Below, one piece after another: positions 45,720 through 58,849 of a DNA stretch of 64,000 bases. Source of the DNA: Cenococcum geophilum 1.58 (lineage: Eukaryota > Ascomycota > Dothideomycetes > Gloniales > Gloniaceae). The stretch covers positions 930,001 to 994,000 of the forward strand of contig KV748216.1 of assembly GCA_001692895.1 (NCBI GenBank). Direction: 5' to 3'. Both the position numbers and the translations under genes were made by a program. The notes below the pieces were generated by a model. The model did no database searches. It had not been told where the DNA came from and saw nothing but the letters and a program-made list of their open reading frames with translations. Position 1 is the stretch's first letter. Each line of letters begins with the position of its first letter.

Positions 45720-47470
45720 TTTATAACCACTATCCTCCCTTAAAATCTCGCGACGACCTAAATAGAAACTCTACGGATACCTTATGGAAAGCCGTTGCGT
45801 AAAGGTAGGAAGGTCCCTCCAATAGCGAGAGATTGCGATAATATAACTATCTAGGTAAGACGGCCGAATAAGCCCTAATACCTAGATGCTCTAGGAGCTT
45901 AAAGACTCTCGCATACCTATAGTTACCGCCGAGGAAAATGTAGACACCCTCTACGACGGTCGTAACGCTGCCGGAAAGCAACTAGAACCCCTTCGGCCCT
46001 ACCTAGGCTAATTAGAAGATTAAGCGCTAGAGGTAACCCTAAAATCTTCTCCTAAGCTAGAAATACTAGAGGAATATACTAACGCGTTTAACTAGGGACC
46101 TAACTAGAACCCTTCCGGAAGACTACTGGCCTATAATTAGTATAGTAGTAGTGTATAGACTGCTTATAAGCCAAGCGGGCCTACCCCTTTAGGAAATTAA
46201 ACCTAAATACTAACTTAAGACCTAAGGCTTATTAGGAAACCCGCACTAGCTACTAGTGCTAATACTACCTCTATAGCAGGAGCTTCTCTAGGCCCAAGTT
46301 TGGAAGGTTAAGAGCCCTATACCAATCTCCTTTAAGACGGATATTGGGAAGCTGTTGTAAGGCTTTTGGAAGCTATACGGGAGGAAGCCACTAATAAATA
46401 TATTAAAACCCTTTAAGGGTAAATCTATATCTGGTAGGGTTTAATCTAAGCTAGGTAAATTCTTTTATAACCTAGTTAAGACTAAGGGCTTTCTGGGGGC
46501 TACTTAGTACCTACCTAAGAAGGTATAGAAGACTTAGAGAGGCACCTACGTAATAAATAGAAAAAGGATATAGACTAACTGGCTAAGGCCTTTAGTAGTT
46601 TAGAACTTCGTTATAAACCCAACGCCTAATAGCTGGATAATTGGGTTCGTGAGGTAGATAACTTCTTTAAGATGCTAATAATACGAGATAATACCAAAGA
46701 GCGTATACGCTAGATTATTAGGAAGATTAAAGACCAATTACTAAACTAGATTGCGCTTAATTAACTTAATAAAGAGTAAATTATAATATGGCTATAGCTA
46801 TAGACCTTCCTAAAGGGTTGGACCTAAGATCCGTATATTATATAATACAATAATATAGAACAATTCTGGAATGGTACGCAGCTGGACTGTTAAGACTTCC
46901 GCCAGTTTATAAACTTTATAGAAACTTATACTTAATAAATAGATCTAGAGCCCTTTAAAAACAAGGACGGTAGTATCTACAAGAAAGAGAAGATTGGATT
47001 TATCTGGGCTAGAATTAAGCTAGTAATTTGTGACGAAATAAAGCGCGTAGGAGCCCTACTGTGGATTACTGTATATACGGATTTCGAACGAGTGGTTCTA
47101 AACGCTAAGGATATAGTAAGGAACCAGACCTCTTCTAGTAGGAAGCTAAGGGGTTACTAAAAGCGCGGGCACTTTAATAGTAATATAGGGCAGACCCAAC
47201 CTTTAAAGAAGCCGTTCTTAAAGAGAACTTTAGAAGGGTTAAAGTTAGGAACCTTAAATAACGGGAAAGACTTCTAGGGTTAACCCAATACCTATCTGGC
47301 ACCTTTATAGGAACACTTTAAGAAGTTAAGAGAAAACTCTAGAGGTAGATTTTATTAGAAAAATAAGTAGGGCGATAACCGCACTAATAATCTAAAAAAA
47401 GAAAAGCCCTAGTCGCGGACCTCTTCTAGCTATAACTAGGGTAAAATACAGAAGAAAAGACTCTCCGTAT
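45720..47470 (+). pseudogene. Gypsy C gag
   Basis: Position between LTR and protease, long broken plus-strand frames rich in Lys, Glu and Trp-to-stop changes, and a hydrophilic tail before the protease support Gag. A clear zinc knuckle is not visible by eye. Confidence 0.6.
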
Positions 47471-47479
47471 TACTGTTAA

Positions 47480-50400
47480 GCTAGAAATAATACTCCCTAT
47501 GGGTAAGGTATGACAGTTCTAAGCACTATACAATAGCGGCGCCGAAATTAATCTTATATAATATAATTTGGTAAAAGAGCATAAACTTATCCTATTATAA
47601 AGGTGGCGAAAACCTATTATAGGCTTCCTAGATAAGTATTGGATTAAGCTACATAGTGCCCATAAGCTTATAGTATTAGTAGCCGATATATATAACCGCA
47701 CTAAGGTAGTCGGCCTGTAACCCTTTTAGGCGGCTAACTTTATAGGTTATAACCTTATCCTTAGATACCCTTAGCTTGCGGAAGTAGATCCTAAGATACG
47801 CTTTAAAACTAGAGCCTTTAAATAGTGGAATAATAAAGATTTAGAAGGGCGTATATTACTAATAAGCCTAAAGGATATTCTAGAGAATATAGCCCTAGGC
47901 GAAATAGTATACGCTTTATACCTAAAGGAGTATTGGATTTAACCCCTATTTAATAGTAAGATGGGTATAGAGCCTAGTATAGGTAATAACCCCTCTATAA
48001 CGGAAACCCTATGGGGAACTACTAGATAGGTCGCGGAGATATTATAGGGAGGCGGCGATTTTAAGGATCTTATAAGATACTTTAACCGCCATGGGTTACT
48101 CTAGCTTAAGTAATATGCGGAGAGTATGCTATGGCACCTTAAACGCTATATTAAGGAGTTCCTTACCCTTTACTAGCTACTATATAAAACGGTTTAATGT
48201 ACGGTGGCAACTATATATAAGCAACTACTATAGCGCACGACGCTGCCCGTAAGCATTCTAAGGGAGCTTTGGGACCTACCTAATGATAATATAGAGGACA
48301 AACGCGACCCTAATTTATTAAATATTCCAGTAGGCCTAAGGGATTTACTAAGGGTATTTTTGGGTAGGAGAGCTAAAGTCCTACCGTAGAACTTAGAGTA
48401 CGATTATATAATTAATTTAGAAGAAGGCAAGTAACCGCCGAACCTTCCTATCTATAACCTCTCGCGTAAAGAGCTTAAGATCCTACGGGAGTACCTTAAT
48501 AGCTTATTAGAAAAGGGATGGATCTGGCCTAGTAAGTTGCCATTAGGCGCGCTAATCCTCTTTGTCCTAAAACTAGATAGAACTATAAGGCTATGCGTAG
48601 ACTATTGCGGTTTTAATAAGATTATAATTAAGAACTGTTACCTACTACTACTAGTTAGTAAAATGCTGGATTAACTATTTAGGGCGAAGATCTTTATAAA
48701 GTTAGATCTATAAGACGCCTATTATAGGCTCTGTATTAAAGAAGGGGATAAGTAGAAAACCGCTTTTAAGACCTAATACAGCCACTTTAAGTATCTAGTA
48801 ATGCCTTTTAGGCTAGCTAATGCGCCTATAATATTCTAATTGTATATTTATAGAGCCTTAGGGGGACTAGTTAACCGTATATACGTTATCTATTTAGATA
48901 ATATCTTAATTTACTTAGAAGATAAGGATTAATATAAGTAATATATCCGCGAAGTGCTAGAACGTTTGGATAATTAGGGCCTCTACGCTAAGGCGTTAAA
49001 GTATATCTTTAATACTAAGTAGGTCGAGTTTTTGGGGTATATTATAACGCCTATAGGTGTAGTTATAGACCTAGTAAGGGTGTAGATAATCTAGGAGTGG
49101 CCGAAGCTAGAGAGCTACTAGGATATTTAAGTGTTTTTAGGCTTTACCAATTTCTATAGGCGCTTTATCTATAATTACTTGGATGTCGCTTAATACCTAT
49201 CTAATTATATTACGGAAGCTTTTTAAGACCTAACCTAAGGAGCAAAAAGCTTAAAGGCGGTAAGGAAGAAAACTAAAAAGGGACTAACTAAATAGTATAA
49301 GCTATGGTTATGGCCCAGAAAGGTTTAGAAGGCCTTTTAGAAACTTCGCGTAAAGTTTATAAAAGCTCTATTACTACGGCATTTTGACCTAGATTAGCCA
49401 TTGATAATAATTACTAATATATCGAATTTTGCCTTTACTGGTATCCTACTATAACCCAATAGGCATCTAGACGCTACCCAGCTTTATTAGAGACTAGTAG
49501 CATTTTATAGCAGAAAATTCCAGGGACTTAAAGTTAGGTATTATACCCACGATAAGGAACTGCTGGCTATAGTTAACTGCTTTAAATAGTGGCGACACTA
49601 CCTTAAGCACGCGAGCTATACCACTTGTGTACTCTTAGATTACTATAATCTACGCTACTTTATAACTATAAAGGAGCTTATACTTTAACAAGCTAGATAG
49701 GCAAAGGAGCTTACGCGATTTAATTTTAAGATTAAATATAAGCTAGGGGAAAATAACCCTGCTAATAGACCGTTATAAAAGCTAGACTATACTAAAGGCT
49801 TTAAAACGGGAGAAGGAAAACAGATAATAGATATCTTACTCCCTATATTATAGAATAAGCTCCGGGTATAGGATACTTAAGTACTTATAGCTCTATATAC
49901 TAAGTCTTAGGCGGTATAAGCCCCATTAGTTTCCACTAATGTTTTAGCTAGTACCCGGTCCGTTACTAATAAGGGTCCAAATATACCTAGATAGGACGTC
50001 CCTAATACATTTTTGGAACCTAGTAATATACCATCTTTAATTGCTAAGCTATCCCCTTAAATAAATAGTAAAGCTATAGAGTAATTGGAACTCGGAGCCC
50101 TGCAATAACTAAAGGACTTTAACCTTATAGCGGCCTTTCTAACATACGTGTATTAAAGAGTTATAAGATCTATAGTACTATCTAGTCTTATACTTAGAGT
50201 AGTATAGGACGAAACAGCTTTTACCCAGAAACTATCTAAAGGGTTAACGGATCTTATCCGTAAGGTGTAATAAAGGGACGCTTTCTATACTATTCTTAAT
50301 ATAGAAGTAGACCGGAAACGTAACGGAAAGAAAGCTGCTAGGCGCTATTATTAGGAACTAGACCTGATAGGCCTACTGCGTAGAGGTAGTAAGGTTTAAG

Positions 50401-51790
50401 TGCTATAAGAAGTAAATCTATAATAGAAGATTCTTATAAAGAATTACAATGATCCTTTAGGCGGCTACTATAGTTAAGCAAAAACAGTAGAATTACTTTA
50501 ACGTAAATACTATTGGTTAAGGCTTAATTAGGAAGCAAAGAAGTATATTAACTATTGTAAGAAGTGTTAAGTATATAAGATCCGTAGGCATAAGCTATAG
50601 GGTTTACTTAAATTAGTTCCCCCTACTAGTAAGCTATAGTAACATTACGCTATAGACTTTATTACGGATCTCCTGCTATCTAAAGATGGCTAAGGACGAA
50701 TATACGATTCGGTCCTCGTATTTATTAATAGGTTTTTAAAGTACGTCTAATACCTTCCCGTTAATAAGATAATTAACATATAAGAGCTTACCAACCCAAT
50801 TAAGGAGAAATGCTTTCTTAAAGTAGATTAGCCACACTCTATTATTACTAATAGGGGCAGCGTCTTTATAAGNNANTACTNGTCGGANCTATNCTTCCAT
50901 TTAAANATAGACCACNNGTATAGTACGGCTTTNTACCTATAGANNNATNGGTAAACGGAACGCTAGAACTAGGAACTGGAGTCTTACCTATAGATGTATT
51001 TAAACTACTAGTAAAACAACTAGTACGAGCTACTTCTGTATATAGAGTACGCTTATAATTTAAAGTAATATTCATTGCATAAGTATACACCAATCCAGAT
51101 TGCCTATAGCGTTTAACTATTTAGGTTTAATAGTATACCTAATAATTACTAGCTAAGGCCGTATAAATAGTTATAGGATCCTATTAGGAAGTTAAAGGAT
51201 ATCTACCAGAGAGTATAAGGATACCTTTAGGAATAAAAGGAGTAATAGAAGTATGCGAAGTAGAGCCTATAAGATGCCCAAGAGCAGTAGAGACTTTAGT
51301 ATAACCGTAAGCACTAAAATAAGCATTTTGGAGTAGGCGATAAGGTTCTATTATATTTAACAAATATTAAGACCCGTTAACTATTAAAGAAGCTTAATAT
51401 AAGATACCTAGGTCCCTTCTAAGTTAAGGAACGAATTAGTAAGCTAGCCTATTGTCTCTAGCTACCCCTATCTATAGCCTATATATATCTAGTGTTTTAC
51501 GTAAACCTATTAGAGCTATAGTATAGATTATTACTAGAAAAGAACTTCCGCCTAGGCCTAATTAAACACCCTAAGGTGGTGGGCGAGTGGTATAAGGTTA
51601 AAGCTATACTACGCTATAAGTCTGTTAAGAATAAGCTTTAATTTAAAGTTAAATAGCTAGGCTAGCCTACTAAGGACTCTATATAGGAACCAGAGGATTA
51701 CCTTAATTATTACGAAGATATTTTAAAAGAATATTAGGACCAAGGTCTATAATCTGCAAGTTATAGAAAGCGCTTTAATACTATGGTATT
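47480..51790 (+). pseudogene. Gypsy C pol with chromodomain
   Basis: Protease: FQALYNSGAEINLIQYNLV (47515-47570; DSG now NSG) and FIGYDLILGYPQLAEVDP near 47735-47795. RT: RLCVDYCGFNKIIIKN (48589-48635), HFKYLVMPFRLANAP, and YVIYLDNILIYL (48880-48915; DD now DN). RNase H: YYTHDKELLAIVNCFK (49535-49585). Integrase: YINYCKKC (zinc-binding His/Cys region, near 50550), YAIDFITDLLLSKDG (50650-50695), ITNRGSVFIS near 50845. Chromodomain: VVGEWYKVKAILRYKS and EPEDYLNYY (51570-51710). Ambiguous bases fall inside the integrase core. Inactive. Confidence 0.92.
50873..50949. other. Cluster of ambiguous bases (N)
   Basis: Sixteen or so N symbols scattered over 77 bp within the Gypsy C integrase. Scattered single Ns rather than one gap point to unresolved consensus calls, probably from collapsed repeat copies. 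Confidence 0.95.
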
Positions 51791-51799
51791 ATCGCGACC

Positions 51800-53081
51800 T
51801 ATAAAGAAAGCTTGTAAAAAGAGTAAATAGGTTAAATCGGATATAGAACGGATAGGCTCCGGAAACTATAGGGATAGGGCTACGGCCTAAGGCAGAACAG
51901 GTCCTTAGCCTTTTTACGTATATAGCATAGAGTTAATAGGGCATTTTGCTAGAATTGCATTCCCATTTATTAATCTATACTAGGAATATTGTTTCTAGGG
52001 CTTCTAAGCCCTTTTTAAAAGCCTTATAAGGCCTTTCTAAGCACCTAATCGAGGTCCTTAATTGCTACTATATATAAGAACAAATCCTAAAAGTCTAAAC
52101 CATAAATGCCCAATCTGAAAAGCCACTACGCCTTATTATTATTAGGAGTAGGATCAGTGTCTATTAGGCTACTAAGTAATAGTATAAGCTTTGCAGTGTG
52201 AAGGATTGAATAAACGACTTAATTGTAAATCTATGGAAATTAGGTAAAATATATACACAAAAGTAGAGCCCTGACAGTAGGGTCTATGACTTGATCTTTA
52301 ACTTATTTAAGCCATATATGAGGTATACGAGGTATACGAAAGTAGTGTTAATGCAGCCTTCTAGGCTGCAACCTTGTGTCTTAGTACAGTCTAGGTAGTC
52401 GGTTATAAATAGCTAATAAGAATGGGATCTAGATGCCTTAGTAGGTATATAAGTAGGTATAAAAACAGGGGTAGAATAATAAGGTGTAGCTAGAGCAGAG
52501 ACTCTTAAATACTTAATACTAATATTAGGTCCAAACCAATACTAATAAAGCTCTTAGGGAGTAAGCTTATAGTTAATAAAGACACGCTTAAGCCTAGAAT
52601 AAACAGAGACGTTAGCTAGCTAGTATAGTCTAGAACCACTAAGACCTTACTACGGCAACTATTAGTTACCTATCCGCTAGGTACCCGAAGGGTAACCTAC
52701 CTAATACCGCATTATGTTATGCTCTTTTAAAACTTAACGCGTATGCGTAAACTCCTTCCTATAGTAGATAGCGACCTTCTTCTTATTACCCCTATCCTGT
52801 ACCCTATCCTTAGTATACTAACCTTACTCTTATATTAGGCGTTACTGGCTAACTTACTAAGAATTATAGGCGGTATAGATGGCTGTGGTATAGTCTTAAA
52901 TATGACTAAAATATTTAGCATTGGCGCTAAAATAAGACAAAGCCTGGGTAATATAGTAGTTAAGGACATTAAAGGATCGTCGCTACTTAGGCCTAGGCTA
53001 TTAAAGCTTAAAGTTAGTAATAGAAATCTATTAAGAATAGAAAAACTTACCTTAACGTAACTGCTGCTCTTAGTATGTATG
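51800..53081. other. Unassigned sequence between Gypsy C and Gypsy A copy 2
   Basis: No LTR, LINE or other family recognised. It should hold the Gypsy C 3' LTR or the far half of the LINE, but I can match neither. It carries fewer TA steps in places (52160-52400) than the Gypsy bodies. A short direct repeat ATGAGGTATACGAGGTATACGA lies near 52320. Confidence 0.4.
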
Positions 53082-53461
53082 TGTTACGGAGTGAGTACAA
53101 GTGACGATAATATATAGCGAAGTAGATATTATTAAGCTATGTATATAAACTATGTGATAAGATTAAGACGTTGCGTAAGGAGAGAAGGTAGAAGATTAGG
53201 AAGAAAGGGCATATATCGTTAACTTGGTTGCTTAGTTAATACGTACATAGGGCAGAATAGGGTTTAGGTTGTGGTCCTAGCAGAACTTAGTAGAATTTGG
53301 TAGAACTTGGCAGAATTTGGTGGAACTTAGCAGAATATAGTAGAATGCCGTAGATTGCCGTTGGATTGCCGTTAGATTGCTATTTTGTAGTTAGTCTCTA
53401 ATTACTAAGTTAGTGGAAATAGGTAGACGTGTATAAGGTGTTACGGGGGTGTCCTATAACA
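53082..53461 (-). repeat. Gypsy A copy 2, 3' LTR
   Basis: 380 bp, TGTTACGGAG to GTCCTATAACA on the plus strand, the best preserved ends of the three LTR copies. It is followed by GTACCCCCCCTT, the complement of the purine tract. Confidence 0.94.
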
Positions 53462-53469
53462 GTACCCCC

Positions 53470-56400
53470 CCTTTAAACTTAAGCTTCTGCGAGATGGGGC
53501 TATAGTAGTTCTAGGTGGAGTTTGTAAAAGTCTTTTGCGGCTTATATAAGTCCTATAGAGTTAACAGGTTCCTATAAGGACTTAGTAAAGCCTCTCCATT
53601 TCGTAAGATATATATATTAGCGTTTCCGTTTATTATACTTAATATTATTAATTCTTTTAATAAAGTACTCGTTCTCACCATCCACTTTAACTAGTGGGGG
53701 AGGGTCCTATATCTGTCCAGGCAGGGCGTTTAATACGGGGGCAGTAGGATAGAGGACTGACGTGTAGAATATAGGGTGGATTTTAACTATATTAGGGAGC
53801 TTTAATTGGTAGAAGTGAGAGGAAACGACCTTCTTAACCTTATAAGGACTAGCGTTCTTCCAATTAAGTTTCTTGGCAGGTTATTTTGTGTTTAAATTTC
53901 TTATATCTAGCCAGACAAAGTCACTAACTTAGTAGGCTGGTACTGGGGTTCGTTTCTTATTTGCTGCGGCTTTATAGATAGATTGGGCCTATATTATTTC
54001 GTTAGTAAGGAACTATTACAGTTCCTCTATCTTTTCTACAAATTTGTTTGCTTTTATAACTTATAAGGCTTAGTAAGCGGGATAAGGAACGTTGCTAAAG
54101 GGTTTAAAGCCTATTTATGGATGCTAGCCGTAGTTGGCTAGGAACGGGGAGACCTTTATGGTTTCCGAGACGGAATTATTTACCGTAAACTTAGCGAATG
54201 TAAGCCAGTTAATCTAGTTATCTTATAAGTACGACGTATATATCCGGATATACTATTCCATTATAGCATTTATACGTTCCGTTTAACTATTCGTTTTTGG
54301 GTAGTATGCCGTAGATAATAGTGCTTTAATGCGGAGTTGGGTAGTTAGTTTTTCCTAAAATGCAGAAATAAACTGGCTACCTCTATTAGAGATAATCGTT
54401 TTGGGGAGTCTGTAGAGTTTCTATACGTAATCTAGGAATAGTCGGGCGATAGCAGGTGTTAATATATTGGGGTACGCGATTAAGTGTCTCATTTTGGACA
54501 GTTAGTCTATAACTACTATAATATTTATACAGCCTTTACTTACGGGGAGATTAATAATAAAGTTAACTAAGATATTCTTTTATCTTCGGTCCGGAACAGG
54601 CAGTGGCTTTAGAAGGCCGTTGTATGTCTTATGCAAAGCTTTAGCTTATTAACAGATATGGTAGCTAGAGACGTACCTTTATGTTATATTATATATATTC
54701 GGCTAATAATACTCCCATTAGAGTAGTTTTAGGGTTTTTCCTCGGCCCGGGTAGCCGGCGATAGGTAGATTGTGTACGTGTTTAAGGAGTTTGAGCTTAA
54801 GCTTATTATAATTAGGGATAACTAGACGGTTCTAGTAATATAAGCGGTTTCTACGGGCTTCGTATTTACTTAGAGAAATCTTTTTAGAGCGTCTAATGCT
54901 GTCTTGCATTAACTTAAGCGTCTCTTAAATAAACTTATTATTTAGGTATTTGTTAACTATAATCTATTTAATTAATTAATTAGTTATTTTAAGGACGAGT
55001 ACTATAAGATCTTTAGTAGGAGGGTTAAATAGTTTAGGGCGAAGTAGGGTCTGATTTCGGTAAGAGCGCGCTTCTTTTAGGGCTAGCGCGTCTTGCGAGT
55101 ATTGGGTTAGGGTATTAGGCTTCTAACCTTAGACGCCTAGGCAGTATATAATTAAGAATTGGAAATAAGATAGATATTCTAACTAGCGGGCCTGACGATA
55201 ACTTAGCTATTTTATGGTTATAAAGTACTGTAGGTTCTTATAGTTACTAAGGACCTTAATTGGAAATCTAGCGCCTTCTAGTTTGGGTCGCTATTGTTTA
55301 AAACATCTAATAATAGCTAATAATTCCTTATTATAGATCTTGTAGTTATATTTAGCTAAGCTTAGTCGTTTTAAGAAGTATGCTATAGGGTGCAATACTC
55401 CACCCTTATTATATTAAGATAGGATGCCTCTAGTGACGTAGTTAGATAAGTCGGCTTCTATAACACTTATTTGGTTTGGGTTAAAGTATTAAAGCACGGG
55501 CGTAGTAGTAAATATAACCTTTAGATAGGTAAAGGCCTTCTTATATTCCTTGTTAAAGATAAAGACTTTATCCTTTCAGGTTAAGGCTATAAGGGGTAAA
55601 ACTAGGGCGGAGAAGTTATTAATAAACCGTTGGTAGAAATTAGCAAATCCTATAAAGGCTCTTATGTCCTTAACGTTCTTAGGTTCTTACTAGTTTACAA
55701 TTACTTTGACTTTCTTTAGGTCTATTTATATACCGTTTATAGAAATAAGGAATCTAAGGTATAGGACTTCCGTTTTATAGAACTTATATTTATCTATATC
55801 CAATTGTAGACTAGCTCCGTGTAGGGCTTATAAGATAAGGTTAACGTATTTCTAATATTCGGTTAGGTTATTACTATATATTAGGATGTTGTTAATATAA
55901 GTAGTATAAAAGATGTCCAGGTAGGGGCGCAGGGTATTGTTTATATAATGTTAAAATAAGCTTAGAGCGTTTGCGAGGCTAAAGGGTATTACTAAGTATT
56001 TAAATAATCTATATCGGGTATAAAATGCAATAAGCTATTTATCCCCTTTTATAATGCGGAGATGGTTAAATATAGAGATAATATTGAGCTTCGTGTAGTA
56101 ACGAGCCTTACTTAGTTGGTTTAGCGTCTCTTGTATTAACGGGATTGGATATTAATTCTTAACGGTAACGGCGTTAAGAGCTTAGTAGTCTACATAGAAG
56201 CGCAAACTGCCGCTGGGTTTCTTAACGAAGATTACTGGTACGGCTATAGGCAATGAGCTTACTCTAATAAATCCTTTGCTTAGGTTCTCGTCTAAATACT
56301 TTTATAGCACTTAGAGTTTATTTTAGGACATTTTATATAAGGGTCTAAATCTAGGCTACTTTCCTTCTTTAAGTATAATCTTATAGTTATATAGTTGGTG

Positions 56401-57370
56401 TTCTAGTAGCTTATCGGCTTCCTTTTATAAGAACGCACCTAGGCGGTAATGATACTCTATTAGTACCTTTGTGGTAGGGTTAGTATGCTTCTTTAGTGCT
56501 AAGGCCTTCTTAATATTGGCTATTGTAATAGTAAAGATCGTATACTTAGGTTTCTTAGTAAGTTACGCTAACGGGGTAGCTCTAATTATGCGGATATCTA
56601 GGGTGCTAAGCTTGTTTAGATTGCTCGTAGTTTCTTACTTAGGTTTAGGTTTAGTATTAGGTATAGAGTTAGTATTAGATTCAGGTTTAGGTTCTTTAAG
56701 AATCCTTTTTATAGTGGAATACTAGTCCTTCTAGTATTTTTGTGTATTAAGCTTAAGCTTTTACTTAGCTTGGGGCGGTGCAGTACTTAGGGTTTGTTTG
56801 TGGGGTTTAGTGGAATTTTTAGATCCTTAATGGATATTGGTGGAAATCTTACGTTGGTGGAATTCGGTAGAATTCCTAGGTTGGTAGAATCTGGTGGATT
56901 TCTTAGGTGCAAGGTGGATATCGGTAGAAATCTTAGACTGGTGGATCTTGGTAGATTTTCTAGATTTTAGTTTAGGGTTAGGGCGGTACGTTATAAGGCA
57001 TTTCTACTTGTAACGGGAGGCGGTAAATAGAAGCTTAAGGTTGTTCTAATTAATAGTTACCTTATATAGCTTTATCTAGGGTTGTTTAAGGATTACTAGG
57101 TAACCTAGGGTAGTAACGAAAAGCTTAATTAGTTCTTTATGGTTTAGGTATTGGAGTCTCAGGGCTACTATATAAGTAATGCGGCCTAAGACGGTGTGTT
57201 TGCCATTAAATCTAAATATATTAATATGCCGGTCGAGGGGGGTCAGGGTAAAACCATTTTCTTACGCAAAGATCTTGTTAATAAATCCTATGCCGCTAGC
57301 TCCTGTGTCAATTAAGACTTAAGTATTAACCTATTAATTGTTCTGCCGAAGACAATAGTTAACGGTTATA
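53470..57370 (-). pseudogene. Gypsy A copy 2 pol
   Basis: Same domains as copy 1 in the same order on the minus strand. The RT box here reads YINNILIYS (near 55880-55905), so both Asp positions are lost, one more than in copy 1. The chromodomain end is near 53570-53625. Some Trp/Gln codons broken in copy 1 are intact here and the reverse, as expected from independent RIP. Confidence 0.9.
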
Positions 57371-57449
57371 CTATGATCCTAAGAGTTAGAGTTCGTGACA
57401 TCCAAAGCATTTAATGAGATCTTAAGGCAGAGCTGTCCTGGAGAGCGAC

Positions 57450-58249
57450 TTAGCTCTAGGACCTTCCTTTTGGAGGCAATTAGGGCGGAGTTCTTATAGA
57501 GCGTCGGTTGGAGCTTTGTCCTTGTAAACGGTGCTTACTAGACGTATGGCTGGAACTGGATGAAGATCGGGGATGGTGACTAGAAGATCGGTGCGGTGAA
57601 CGGCCGTTAGTATTGGCCGTTCGTAAATTATATTTGGGCACGGGGACGAAGCAGTAGTTAGAGAGGTGGGAGTTACTTCTATATTTAAAGCAGAGACCTA
57701 GCTTAATGCGTTATTCTCGTTTAGAGGACCCTAGTGGGGCGTATCCTAGGGTTCTAGTGTCAATATCTATGGCGTCGGGGTGCTTAAGCTGAGACGATGA
57801 CTTAGTAGACGTTTGTAGGGCTGCCGTATTATATCAAGGAGTGTGTTTCGGTGTTAGGCGTAGTATATCATTATACCGTTTGTTAATAACGTTTGCGTAG
57901 GCATTAAGGGCTTCTAGTAGGTCTACGCCTATTAGGGAGGTTTTTAGTTTAGGGCTTAAGGACTTGACAAGGCTATTAATTAGTGCGGAATTGTTCCAGC
58001 CTGTTTCCCTTGCGTAATGGTTGAATTCGGAGAAGTATACTAGGAAACTCTTTGTTCCCTAAGCTATATAGTTTATCTTTCTCTAAGTAGTGGCTTGGCG
58101 GTTCGGGTCACTGTATATAGCTTTAAGAAGTATAACTAGGCTTTGTACTAAGTTCGGTTAGAGAGGTTTAATAAGGTCAGCTACCTCTCTTCCTAGTCAG
58201 CTTAGGGCGTAACAGAGTCGGTTAGCTTTAGTTAGGTAACAGTTAGCGT
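57450..58249 (-). pseudogene. Gypsy A copy 2 gag, truncated
   Basis: Collinear with the copy 1 gag (33480 to about 34277). The N-terminal third is separated by the hAT insertion at 58250. Confidence 0.82.
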
Positions 58250-58431
58250 TAGCGTGGTTTAAAATAAAATCTTATCTGATAAGATCAATAAATAATTTTA
58301 TTTTCGTATTTGTTATTATTTTTATTAATTGGCTGAAAAAATAAAATCTCTTGGTATACCCCGCTCTACCTATTTAATATTAAGAATTCTATTAACTACT
58401 ATTCTAATTTTATCTTTTATTGTATGGTATA

Positions 58432-58529
58432 ATGGCTTCTAAAGCAGAGTTATCTATTTTCTCATCTACTCTTAAATCTACTAAGGTTGAAGGACTAGAA
58501 GCTAGTGTATATAGGCTATCGGACATCTC
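58432..58529 (+). pseudogene. hAT transposase, N-terminal exon fragment before the MULE
   Basis: Starts MASKAELSIFSSTLKSTKVE and runs in frame to SVYRLSDI at the MULE. Skipping the MULE and one 9-bp duplication, the frame continues without a gap as SLYEHTRLPYDHELERYKK, which confirms both the start region and the insertion. Confidence 0.82.
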
Positions 58530-58577
58530 CGGAGCGTCTCCAGGCACAATTATCCTATACAACCGTGATTAATAAGC
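58530..58577 (+). repeat. MULE left TIR
   Basis: Pairs with 62498-62545 with 46 of 48 positions matching. Both mismatches are C/T. Confidence 0.92.
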
Positions 58578-58849
58578 AATTAGTAAGCCCGCATAGGCTA
58601 CTATCGCTAACTTGAATTCCGATTTGAATAACAAAGCACTATTTACACGTGTAATACTCCAATATTCGGCTGTCTATTTCAACAGGGTCCTTTCCCTTTT
58701 TATTACCACGCGTGCGCTTGGCCTTGGGGGACCTAATAGTAAGTACGCTAGCTTTATAAGCCTTATACGCGTCTGCAGAAACTCCCTATCGCTATTGCTT
58801 TAATTTTAACGGAATGCTAACCTCTTTTCGCTTAGGATTAACAACCTCT

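Larger units (their letters stand above)
45446..51800 (+). mobile_element. Gypsy C: Ty3/Gypsy chromovirus, 3' LTR not found
   Basis: Left LTR 45446-45647, then gag, protease, RT, RNase H, integrase and chromodomain in order on the plus strand. No second LTR copy follows the chromodomain in 51.8-53.08 kb. It interrupts the LINE. The strip TTTAAATCCTT directly after the LTR is shared with Gypsy B. The right boundary is a guess. Confidence 0.82.
53082..58249 (-). mobile_element. Gypsy A copy 2, 5' part cut by a hAT element
   Basis: Aligns with copy 1 at a near constant offset of 23972 from 53082 (copy 1 29110) to 58249 (copy 1 about 34277), almost without indels. It holds the 3' LTR, the purine tract and pol, and most of gag in minus-strand sense. 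It ends within gag where the hAT begins; the rest, with its 5' LTR, should lie beyond the window. Its differences from copy 1 are largely C/T and G/A. Confidence 0.94.

Noticed and set aside
51800-53081. Gypsy C 3' LTR
   Set aside because: No stretch matching the 202-bp left LTR or its CCTTAAGGATTCGTCTCT core was found, so it was not annotated.
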